DNA from: Sandaracinomonas limnophila
Lineage (GTDB): Bacteria; Bacteroidota; Bacteroidia; Cytophagales; Spirosomataceae
Assembly: GCF_004005965.1 (NCBI RefSeq)
Contig: NZ_SACY01000001.1
Span: 558,001 to 622,000 of the forward strand
Direction: 5' to 3'
DNA: 64,000 nt
Part shown: in pieces, positions 45,356-53,401 of the stretch
Numbering within the stretch: the stretch's first letter is position 1
Layout: each line of letters begins with the position of its first letter
Notes under the pieces: generated by a model
The model's database searches: none
The model's input: only the letters and a program-made list of their open reading frames with translations
Told to the model about the DNA's origin: nothing
Made by a program: the position numbers and the translations under genes

Positions 45356-48300
45356 TGTTTATAGTTTGTATAAATTCCTTAGGCGATTTGCCAAATTGTT
45401 TTTTAAAGGCCCGAGTAAAATAACCTGGGTCATTAAATCCAACCTTGTAGGCTACTTCCGAAATATTAAATTCGCCCGTTTGCAATAAATCTTTGGATTC
45501 TTTTAAACGGATGGATCGAATAAATTCATTACCAGAGAATGAGGTTATATTTTTCAATTTACGATACAACTGCATTTTACTCATATCCATCCCCTTTTCT
45601 AAATCATCTAAATTCAGTTCTGGATTCGACATGTTTTCAATGACAAATTGGGTAATCTTTTTCAAAAACTCATCTTCAAATACAGGCAAATTTTGTTCCT
45701 TTTGTAAGCCCTCTTGAAACAAGGTTTGTTGCCATTTCATTCGCATACGCTCTTTGGCTTCCAACAATTTATTTACGCGTATTTCAAGAATTTCCGAATT
45801 AAACGGTTTACTGATAAAATCATCTGCCCCTGACTGCATTCCTTCAATTTGACTTTCCTGAGAACTTTTAGACGTCAAAATTATCATTGGAATATGACTA
45901 GTTTTATGATTATTGCGTAATGCCTTACATAAATTGACACCCGACATCCCCGGCATCATCCAATCAGTAATAATTACATCTGGTATTGTTTCTAAAGCCA
46001 ACTCCATGGCCTCTTCACCTGACTCAGCTTGAATTACTTGGAATTTTTTGGAGAAAATATCAACTACAAACGAACGTAATTCCGAGTGATCATCGACCAC
46101 TAACATTACCTGCTTATCTGAAGTTAAATTAGGTTTAGTTGGTAAAATACTTGCTACAAGCTGTACATTTTTTAACTCCTCAGATTTGATGAACCATTCT
46201 TTCTCAAATGAAATTTCATGAACTGGTAATTCAATGGTAAAGGTACTACCCTCTCCCAAAGTACTTTGAACTGCAATTTTACCACGGTGCAATTCAACCA
46301 ATTCTTTGCATAAAGAAAGACCTACACCAGTACCCATAATAGAAATATCATCAGGAATTTGATAAAAACGATCAAAAATATGCGGAAGGTGATTAGATGA
46401 TATCCCTTTACCAGTATCAATTACCTCTATAATAACCTTAGACGGCACTTTTTCAGGACCATATTCTATATGCAAAGAAACTCCAATTTGCCCTTCTTCT
46501 GTGGTGTATTTAAAAGCATTTGAAAGCAAATTACTAATGCATTTTTCTAATATATCTGAATCATACCAAACTAATAAGGATTTAACAGGAGGCTTCCATT
46601 TCAAGACAATATTTTTTTGAACAGCGTAACTTTCAAAACCTGAAATGATGGCATCAAGCTGTTGAATCAAATCATTTTTTGCAATAACAGGATTCTGTTT
46701 TCCCGATTCAATTTTAGACAGATCTAACAATTGGTTTATCAATTGTAATAATTTCTTTGCATTTTGGTGAATAGAACTTATTCTTGATTTTTGCTCAGTT
46801 GAAATGGAAGTGCTCTTCAAGAAATATTTTTCCAATGGAGAAATAATAAGTGTTAAAGGCGTACGAAGTTCATGGGAAATATTAGTAAAGAAGTGAGTTT
46901 TTACTTGTTCCAATTCCTTAATTCTTTCCTTTTCAATTTCTTTTAAGCGTAAATCTGTTTTAAAACGCTCACGGATTTTAATTTCACGAATAAAAACATA
47001 AAATCCTGCAGCTAAAGCCAAAACATATAAAATATAGGCCCACCAAGTTTTATACCAAGGCGGTAAAACTGTGATAGGTAATTCAAAATATTTTTCTCCC
47101 CAAACTCCATCTGAATTCGTGGCTTTTACCTTAAAAATATAATCACCCGGACTTAAATTGGTATAAGTGGCGGTTCGTTGAGTTCCTGTGTAATTCCAAT
47201 CCTTTTCAAAACCCTCTAAATAATAGGCATATCGATTGTTTTTAGGTCGTTGATATTCTAAAGCGGCAAATTCTAAACTAAATACTGAATGTTCAGGTTT
47301 TAAGGTTAAGTGATCAGTATATAATATATCCACTTTCAAAGGAGAGTTTTCATCTTGGGGAGAAACTAATTTATTAAAGATTCTCAAACTGGTCACAGAA
47401 ATAGAAGGCACCTCTAATTTCATTCGAAGTGAATCAGCTTTGATAAAATTCAATCCATTCACACCTCCAAAAAACAACCAATCTTTAGAATTTTTTGCAA
47501 AAGAATTGATCAAAAATTCCTTTCCTTGTAAACCATCAGATTCGTCAAAATTGATAATTTTAAATGTATTTCCATCTATTTTTGATATACCCCCATTGGT
47601 TGTTACCCACAAAAACCCTTTAGAATCTTCCAAAATAGACCTAGGTGTATTACTTGCCAAACCATCTGATTCAGTAAAAAGTCGAAATCCTTTTCCTTCA
47701 CCATTGTACAAATGCAATCCACCCCCATTGGTTAAAATCCACATTCGTTTTTTAGAATCTTTATAAATACCGGTTATAAAATTGTAGCGCAAACTATTTG
47801 GGCTATTATTTTTTTCTAAAATTTCAAGTTTATTTTTGAGGATATCGTAAATATATAGTCCTGCCCCAGAAGTACCTATCCAAATTTTTTGATGGTCTTC
47901 AACAAAAACCTTCGTAATATTTTTACCGGCTAAATTCTTTAAACCCAATTCAGGATAAGGGGTATAATATTTTTTAGTTTTAAGATCGAAGGCAATCAAT
48001 CCAATTCCAGAAGTACCTAACAAAATCCGGTCTCCGTCTCCACAAATAGCCGACAAGTTCTTTGAATAATTATCTAATAAATAGGGATACTCAACCTTTT
48101 TCTTTTGAGCCGTTATTTCCATCAAACCCTTTTGCCAAACACCAATCCAAATACTTTTAGTTTTAGGATCCGCATAATTTAAATTGACATCAAAATCATT
48201 AGTCGTTCCTAATTTATTGGTAGATGAGCTATTTAAAATATGTTCAATCTTCCCCGACTTGTAATTAAAATAAGAAATACCAAAATTACTACCCACCCAA

Positions 48301-49445
48301 ACTCCTTGCTCATCATTTACGGTTAAGGTTGTAACCTTATTACTTAACAAACCTTGCAATGTATTCGGTTTGTATCTAAAAACAGAAAAACGAGGTTGTT
48401 GAAAATAATTGATATTTAATCCAGCCTCCCAAGTACCAATCCAAACATTGGAATTGTTATCTGTAAACAAAGATGTCACGGAATAGGAACTTATTCCTTT
48501 TTCTACATCCGGATTGGAAGGAATATATTTATACTTCCCAAATTGCTCTTTGTTTAAAATGAAAATACCATTATCAGTCCCCAGCCATAAATTACTATTG
48601 GCATCCTTAGTTATAGATGTCACATTATTATCTCTCGATTTCGGTTCTACGGAATTGTAAAACACTCGTTTAATCCATTGCTTTTGAGGATTAAATTCAA
48701 ATACACCTCCACCTTCCGTGCCCACCAATAAATTTCCATTGGAAAGTTCATAAATTACACGAATCCGGAAACCTAATTTTGTTTTATTAGGACCTAAATC
48801 GAAAGGTATGGAAGATTTTTTACCAATTAAAGCAATCAATCGACCGTCGGTAGTACCTACCCAAACAGAACCATTGGAATGCTTAATAACCCGTGCAACA
48901 TTTTTTACATTAGCGTCCTTGATATAACTTTCCTCAGCAATTACTTGATTTGAAAGAATATCATAAACAATAGTACCAAGCTCCGGATAAGCAACGCAAA
49001 TTTTATTACCCCCTAAACTTGCAATAGATGAAACAGATAAATTAGACCAATCAGCTCCATTATATCCTTTTCCTAATCGAATAATCTCCCCTGTTTTACT
49101 TATAATTTTATTCAATCCAGCCCCCCTTGTTCCAACCCACAAATTTCCTTGCTCATCTTCAGCGACACTGAAAATATCACTTCCACTCAAGGATTTAGGA
49201 TTTGAAGGATCACTTTTAAAAACCTTAAAATTATATCCATCGTATCGACTTAATCCATCGGCTGTAGCGAACCAAAGAAATCCTTTTTTGTCTTGAATAA
49301 TTTTAACAACCGTGTTTTGGGAAAGTCCAGAATTGGAGGTCAAACGCTCAAATCGTTGCTGGTATTGGGCAAATAAACTTCCAGAAAACAGAATTAGAAC
49401 CTGCCAAAGGAATACTTTCAAGAAAATTGAGCCAGAACTTCTCAT
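45345..49445 (-). CDS. hybrid two-component system protein (HTCS)
   Basis: 1366 residues; sensor, kinase, receiver and DNA-binding parts in one chain. A signal peptide is followed by a periplasmic double beta-propeller (~30-700; many Reg_prop repeats of the type NLWVGTRGAGLNK), a Y_Y_Y domain (~715-780), one membrane helix (~802-820), HisKA with NISHELRTPL (His ~858), HATPase (LLSNAFKYT, DTGKGIS), a receiver (VVDDHSE, ITDWMMPGMSG, Asp ~1161) and AraC HTH (~1275-1366). HTCS proteins normally control glycan-utilisation loci, but no SusC/D pair is nearby; here it leads an operon with a phospholipase C-like and a phosphoesterase gene. TATTTTTG ends four bases before the ATG. Confidence 0.95.
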   Translation of the reverse strand: MRSSGSIFLKVFLWQVLILFSGSLFAQYQQRFERLTSNSGLSQNTVVKIIQDKKGFLWFATADGLSRYDGYNFKVFKSDPSNPKSLSGSDIFSVAEDEQGNLWVGTRGAGLNKIISKTGEIIRLGKGYNGADWSNLSVSSIASLGGNKICVAYPELGTIVYDILSNQVIAEESYIKDANVKNVARVIKHSNGSVWVGTTDGRLIALIGKKSSIPFDLGPNKTKLGFRIRVIYELSNGNLLVGTEGGGVFEFNPQKQWIKRVFYNSVEPKSRDNNVTSITKDANSNLWLGTDNGIFILNKEQFGKYKYIPSNPDVEKGISSYSVTSLFTDNNSNVWIGTWEAGLNINYFQQPRFSVFRYKPNTLQGLLSNKVTTLTVNDEQGVWVGSNFGISYFNYKSGKIEHILNSSSTNKLGTTNDFDVNLNYADPKTKSIWIGVWQKGLMEITAQKKKVEYPYLLDNYSKNLSAICGDGDRILLGTSGIGLIAFDLKTKKYYTPYPELGLKNLAGKNITKVFVEDHQKIWIGTSGAGLYIYDILKNKLEILEKNNSPNSLRYNFITGIYKDSKKRMWILTNGGGLHLYNGEGKGFRLFTESDGLASNTPRSILEDSKGFLWVTTNGGISKIDGNTFKIINFDESDGLQGKEFLINSFAKNSKDWLFFGGVNGLNFIKADSLRMKLEVPSISVTSLRIFNKLVSPQDENSPLKVDILYTDHLTLKPEHSVFSLEFAALEYQRPKNNRYAYYLEGFEKDWNYTGTQRTATYTNLSPGDYIFKVKATNSDGVWGEKYFELPITVLPPWYKTWWAYILYVLALAAGFYVFIREIKIRERFKTDLRLKEIEKERIKELEQVKTHFFTNISHELRTPLTLIISPLEKYFLKSTSISTEQKSRISSIHQNAKKLLQLINQLLDLSKIESGKQNPVIAKNDLIQQLDAIISGFESYAVQKNIVLKWKPPVKSLLVWYDSDILEKCISNLLSNAFKYTTEEGQIGVSLHIEYGPEKVPSKVIIEVIDTGKGISSNHLPHIFDRFYQIPDDISIMGTGVGLSLCKELVELHRGKIAVQSTLGEGSTFTIELPVHEISFEKEWFIKSEELKNVQLVASILPTKPNLTSDKQVMLVVDDHSELRSFVVDIFSKKFQVIQAESGEEAMELALETIPDVIITDWMMPGMSGVNLCKALRNNHKTSHIPMIILTSKSSQESQIEGMQSGADDFISKPFNSEILEIRVNKLLEAKERMRMKWQQTLFQEGLQKEQNLPVFEDEFLKKITQFVIENMSNPELNLDDLEKGMDMSKMQLYRKLKNITSFSGNEFIRSIRLKESKDLLQTGEFNISEVAYKVGFNDPGYFTRAFKKQFGKSPKEFIQTINNEN

Positions 49446-49446
49446 C

Positions 49447-49520
49447 TTTCAAAAATAGGGAAAAATCTTTCAAAACTTAATTTCTGCAACATTTATCCAA
49501 GTTTTTGAAAGATTTATCCC
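49447..49520. promoter_or_regulatory. inverted operator-like repeats between HTCS and GntR genes
   Basis: GGGAAAAATCTTTCAAAACT (49458-49477) is mirrored by AGTTTTTGAAAGATTTATCC plus C (49500-49520), with one mismatch and one single-base shift. A third copy of CTTTCAAAA lies at 49447-49455 and overlaps the HTCS -7 box (49450-49457), so a bound protein would block that promoter. Confidence 0.6.
49450..49457 (-). promoter_or_regulatory. -7 box of the HTCS gene, leaderless type
   Basis: TATTTTTG, then AAAG, then the ATG. It overlaps one of the three CTTTCAAAA operator-like copies. Confidence 0.45.
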
Positions 49521-49585
49521 ATATCATCCTTTGTATGTATCCTAAATTTGAAATATAATTTTATAGTTCTTAACAGAGTTTAGAA

Positions 49586-50617
49586 ATGATTAAAACATTT
49601 ACCGCTTCTATTGGAATTAAAAATCCGGATAATAAATTGCCGAAGTACCAGCAATTGATTAATTCCTTGTTACAAGATATTGAAATGGGTGAATTGAAAG
49701 CTGGCGAACGACTGCCTTCTATTAATGAAGCTTCAGAGGAATGTTATTTATCAAGAGATACGGTAGAAAGAGCCTATACAGAATTACATAAAATGGGGGT
49801 AATTACTTCCATCTTCAGAAAAGGTTATTTTATATCTGATTCAAAAGTTAAGGTTAAGACAAAGGTTTTATTATTGGTGGGAAAAATTACTGACAGTAAC
49901 AAAATCCTATTTAATACACTTTCAGAAAGTTTAGGAAAAAATTACACTGTTGATATGTTAACTTTTGGTTACAAAACCAAAAATTTCCAGGAAACCATCA
50001 ATCAACAATTGGGTAATTACCATTATTATGTCATTTTACCCCATTTGGTTGAAGAAAATGAAGATACCTATAAAACTTTAAAGAAAATTGCAGGAGATCG
50101 TTTAATTGTTTTAGAAAATGGATTCTCTAACCTGCAACATCAATATTCCAAATTGGTACTATCCAATGTGTTCAATTTAGATTCAGTCTTTAAACCTCAT
50201 ACAAACCTATTTAATAAATACGAAGGGCTCTCATTGGTTTTATCAGATGATGATTATTTAGATTCTGATATCATAACCTCCTTGAGAAACTTTTGTGCAA
50301 CACTCCGTTTAGATTTCCAAGTATTGGATGGTTTAGAAGATGAGGACTTCGAGAAAAATCAGATTTATTTAAGCTTAAATGAAAATGATTTGGTTCGCAC
50401 CATCCAATATGCGGAAAATGAAAATTGGCAAATCGGAAAAGATATTGGAATTATTTCCTTTAACGATTCTCCTTACAAATCCATTTTGATGGGAGGCATT
50501 TCCGTAATCTCACTTCAACAAACCGAAATAGCTAAAAAAGCTGCAGAAGGCATTAAAAATATGACACGTATTAATGAAGAAATTCCCATCTCATTCATTC
50601 CAAGAAAATCACTTTAG
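49586..50617 (+). CDS. GntR-type regulator with LacI-like ligand domain
   Basis: 343 residues. A winged-helix GntR domain occupies ~15-90 (LPKYQQLINSLLQDIEMGEL, LPSINEASEECYLSRDTVER, GVITSIFRKGYF). The rest is a periplasmic-binding-protein fold (VKTKVLLLVGK, YYVILPHLVEE, DIGIISFNDSPYKSIL), as in sugar-responsive regulators of Bacteroidota. The ligand is unknown. It is divergent from the HTCS gene across 140 bases holding inverted repeats that are its most likely operator. A TAAATTTG at 49553-49560 could be its -7 box. Confidence 0.87.
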   Translation: MIKTFTASIGIKNPDNKLPKYQQLINSLLQDIEMGELKAGERLPSINEASEECYLSRDTVERAYTELHKMGVITSIFRKGYFISDSKVKVKTKVLLLVGKITDSNKILFNTLSESLGKNYTVDMLTFGYKTKNFQETINQQLGNYHYYVILPHLVEENEDTYKTLKKIAGDRLIVLENGFSNLQHQYSKLVLSNVFNLDSVFKPHTNLFNKYEGLSLVLSDDDYLDSDIITSLRNFCATLRLDFQVLDGLEDEDFEKNQIYLSLNENDLVRTIQYAENENWQIGKDIGIISFNDSPYKSILMGGISVISLQQTEIAKKAAEGIKNMTRINEEIPISFIPRKSL

Positions 50618-50632
50618 GGTTTAATTTTACTT

Positions 50633-50666
50633 AAATGAGCAGTGATTTTCATTGCTCATTTTTTTT
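50633..50666. terminator. bidirectional terminator between GntR gene and queG
   Basis: A 13-bp stem (50633-50645 with 50649-50661, one G-T wobble) with a 3-base loop and an eight-base T-tract. The queG stop codon lies within its right arm, so the last codons of queG double as terminator sequence. Confidence 0.85.
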
Positions 50667-51590
50667 ATTTATATAGGCCAATGACCTTTTGATCCCCTTT
50701 AATTTTGTACGCTTAATTGCAGAATATCGAAACATTTCTTTAAACAAATCTTCAGAAAGTTCCTCCCAATCAGATTTAGACATGTCTAAAAAATTAGTTT
50801 GAGGCAAAAAATCAGGTTCATTATGCGATTTTGCATGTCGATTCCATGGACAAACATCCTGACAAACGTCACAGCCGAAAATCCAATCGTCAAAATCAAG
50901 CTTCAAATGGGCTGGTAAATTTTCTTTTATCTCAATGGTCAAATAGGAAATACATTTAGAGCCATCTACTTGATAAGGCGTAATTGCCTCAGTGGGACAA
51001 GCCTCAATACATCGCGTACATGTACCACAAAAATCTTTTATAGGTCCATCTGGCTCAGCCTCAATATCAATAATCAATTCTGAAATAAAGAAAAAACTAC
51101 CCTTTTTAGGCACAATTAAATTGGCGTTTTTACCAATCCAACCCAAACCCGATTTTTGCGCCCAAGCCTTTTCCAACACAGGTGCAGAATCTACAAACAT
51201 CCTACCTTCAAAATGGCCTATTAAAGTCTGCAACTCATCCCAAAGAAATTGCATTTTTGCTTTGATTACCTCATGGTAATCTTTCCCCCAGGCATACTTA
51301 GAAACTTTAAAAGCAGAAGGATTTTGAAAAACCTCAGCTGGTGGAAAGTAATTATATATCAATGAAACCACTGTTTTACTTCCCTCTACTAATAGTGTAG
51401 GATCTAAACGCTTATCAAAATTTCGTTCCATGTAAGACATTTCTCCATGGTACCCTATTTTGAGCCATTGCTCTAATCGAGAAGCCTCATTTTCCAAAAA
51501 TCCAGCTTTAGAAATACCACAAAAGGTAAATCCATGTTCTTGGGCTTTTGATTTTATGAGTTGGGAGATTTCTGCTTTAGATAAGGGCAT
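50649..51590 (-). CDS. queG: epoxyqueuosine reductase QueG
   Basis: 313 residues. The last step of queuosine synthesis in tRNA, using cobalamin and two 4Fe-4S clusters. The catalytic Asp134 lies in [12 protein letters not shown]. Cluster ligands are seen in [12 protein letters not shown] (Cys188, 191, 194, 198) and, with Cys213, [12 protein letters not shown] (Cys240, 243, 247). It lacks the C-terminal HEAT repeats of longer QueG proteins, as is common in Bacteroidota. Divergent from grpE; both have near-consensus promoters ending 3-4 bases before their ATG. Confidence 0.95.
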   Translation of the reverse strand: MPLSKAEISQLIKSKAQEHGFTFCGISKAGFLENEASRLEQWLKIGYHGEMSYMERNFDKRLDPTLLVEGSKTVVSLIYNYFPPAEVFQNPSAFKVSKYAWGKDYHEVIKAKMQFLWDELQTLIGHFEGRMFVDSAPVLEKAWAQKSGLGWIGKNANLIVPKKGSFFFISELIIDIEAEPDGPIKDFCGTCTRCIEACPTEAITPYQVDGSKCISYLTIEIKENLPAHLKLDFDDWIFGCDVCQDVCPWNRHAKSHNEPDFLPQTNFLDMSKSDWEELSEDLFKEMFRYSAIKRTKLKGIKRSLAYINKKNEQ

Positions 51591-51593
51591 TCG

Positions 51594-51624
51594 TAAAATT
51601 ACACATCAAAAAGAATATGTCAAA
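51594..51624 (-). promoter_or_regulatory. promoter of queG, leaderless type
   Basis: TTTG (51624-51621), an exact 19-base spacer and TAATTTTA (51601-51594; last base differs from TAnnTTTG). The box ends three bases before the ATG. Confidence 0.6.
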
Positions 51625-51652
51625 CTGTCAGAAATACTTATTTGGAATAGTT

Positions 51653-51683
51653 TTTGCTTCTACAAGGCGAGATATTAATTTTG
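51653..51683 (+). promoter_or_regulatory. promoter of grpE-dnaJ, leaderless type
   Basis: TTTG (51653-51656), an exact 19-base spacer and TAATTTTG (51676-51683), then CATA and the grpE ATG at 51688. This is a perfect match to the Bacteroidota consensus. It is not a heat-shock-type promoter, and no CIRCE inverted repeat is seen. Confidence 0.8.
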
Positions 51684-51687
51684 CATA

Positions 51688-52206
51688 ATGAAAAAGGAAG
51701 AAAAAGAACTAAACGAACAAGAAGAAGCAAATTTAGGAACCGAAGAAAATGCCCAAGAACAAGCTGAGGCAACAAATGAGGCTCCAGTAGATGAATTAGC
51801 AGAATTAAAAGATAAGTATTTACGACTTTATTCTGATTTCGAAAATTTTAGAAAAAGAACTGCCAAAGAAAAAATTGATTTGATTCAAACGGCCTCGGCT
51901 GACTTAATTACCGATTTATTACCAGTCATTGACGATTTTGACAGAGCGATTCAAAATTCACAAGAGGGCGAAATTTCAGAAGGTATTCAATTAATTTTTT
52001 CAAAAATCAAATCTACTTTGCAAAACAAAGGCCTAAAAGAAATGGAGGCCAAAGGTGAGGTTTTTGATGCAGATTTTCATGATTGTATCACGCAGTTTCC
52101 TGCACCTTCTGAAGAAGATAAAGGAAAAGTTATGGATGTGGTAGAAAAAGGATATATTTTAAACGAAAAAGTGATTCGATTTGCAAAAGTTGTAGTCGGA
52201 AATTAA
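51688..52206 (+). CDS. grpE: nucleotide exchange factor GrpE
   Basis: 172 residues. An acidic, Glu/Gln-rich N-terminus (1-40) leads into the long dimerisation helix ([20 protein letters not shown]) and the C-terminal beta domain ([36 protein letters not shown]). It releases ADP from DnaK. dnaJ follows four bases after the stop; dnaK is not in this window. Confidence 0.96.
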   Translation: MKKEEKELNEQEEANLGTEENAQEQAEATNEAPVDELAELKDKYLRLYSDFENFRKRTAKEKIDLIQTASADLITDLLPVIDDFDRAIQNSQEGEISEGIQLIFSKIKSTLQNKGLKEMEAKGEVFDADFHDCITQFPAPSEEDKGKVMDVVEKGYILNEKVIRFAKVVVGN

Positions 52207-52210
52207 TAAA

Positions 52211-53371
52211 ATGGCACAAAAAAGAGATTATTACGAGGTTTTAGGCGTATCAAAATCGTCGACTGAGGAGGAGATTAAGAAGGCTTATCGGAAAATGGCC
52301 ATTAAGTATCATCCAGATAAAAATCCCGACAACAAAGAGGCTGAGGAAAAATTCAAAGAAGCCGCAGAAGCCTATGAGGTATTAAGCAATCAACAGAAGA
52401 AAGCGCAATACGATCGTTTTGGCCACGCTGGCATGGGAGGAGCTGCAGGTGGCGGATTCAATGGTGGTGGAATGAATATGGAGGATATATTCTCCAACTT
52501 CGGTGATATTTTTGGTGATGATAGTCCCTTTGGTAGTTTTTTCTCCGGTGGACGCGGAGGCGGAGGTGGAAGAAGACAACGCCGAGGAAGTGACCTTCGT
52601 ATCAAATTGAAGCTTAATTTAGAGGAAATTGCCAACGGAATTGAAAAGAAAATCAAGGTAAAACGCCATGTTGCTTGTAAATCTTGTTCGGGAAATGGAT
52701 CTAAAAATGGTACAGATTTAAAATCTTGCCAAACGTGTAACGGATCAGGACAGGTTCGTAGGGTTCAACAAACGATGTTGGGACAAATGATGACTACTTC
52801 TACTTGTCCAACTTGTAACGGTGAAGGAAAAAGTGTAGGAGCAAAATGTGATGTTTGTTTTGGAGAAGGTAGAGTATTAGAAGAGGAAATCATCCCAATC
52901 AAAATTCCCGCAGGTGTTGCCAATGATATGCAATTATCTATGTCGGGTAAAGGTAACGTACCTCCTCGTGGTGGAGTTGCGGGTGATTTGTTAATAGTTA
53001 TTGAGGAAGAGGAGCATGAGTTTCTTAAAAGAGATGGTAATAACGTAATTTACGACCTTCATGTAAATTTTGTAGATGCAGCTCTTGGAACCTCTGTTGA
53101 AGTACCAACTATTGGTGGTAAGGCAAAAATCAATTTAGAACCTGGTACTCAAGGTGGGAAAATCCTCCGACTAAAAGGAAAAGGTATTAAGGAACTAAAT
53201 GGTTATTCTACTGGGGATGAATTAATCCATGTAAATATCTGGACTCCTAAAACTTTAAGTTCTGAAGAAAAAGAAACTTTAGAAAAATTAAGAGACTCTC
53301 CGAATTTTATTCCTAATCCAGGAAAATCTGATAAAGGTTTCTTTGATAAAGTAAGAGATATGTTTAGTTAA
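52211..53371 (+). CDS. dnaJ: chaperone DnaJ
   Basis: 386 residues, type I. J domain 5-70 with HPD (34-36), a long Gly/Phe-rich region (~75-125, partly Gly/Arg-rich), then a zinc-finger domain with four CxxCxGxG-type repeats ([32 protein letters not shown]) and two C-terminal substrate-binding domains. It stimulates DnaK ATPase and delivers unfolded proteins. Confidence 0.98.
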   Translation: MAQKRDYYEVLGVSKSSTEEEIKKAYRKMAIKYHPDKNPDNKEAEEKFKEAAEAYEVLSNQQKKAQYDRFGHAGMGGAAGGGFNGGGMNMEDIFSNFGDIFGDDSPFGSFFSGGRGGGGGRRQRRGSDLRIKLKLNLEEIANGIEKKIKVKRHVACKSCSGNGSKNGTDLKSCQTCNGSGQVRRVQQTMLGQMMTTSTCPTCNGEGKSVGAKCDVCFGEGRVLEEEIIPIKIPAGVANDMQLSMSGKGNVPPRGGVAGDLLIVIEEEEHEFLKRDGNNVIYDLHVNFVDAALGTSVEVPTIGGKAKINLEPGTQGGKILRLKGKGIKELNGYSTGDELIHVNIWTPKTLSSEEKETLEKLRDSPNFIPNPGKSDKGFFDKVRDMFS

Positions 53372-53398
53372 AAAAAGGGCTGCGTTTGCAGCCCTTTT
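53371..53398. terminator. bidirectional terminator after dnaJ
   Basis: GGGCTGC-GTTT-GCAGCCC (53377-53394) is flanked by an A-tract on the left and TTTT on the right, so it can serve dnaJ and the convergent DUF2723 gene. Confidence 0.92.
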
Positions 53399-53401
53399 AA
53401 T

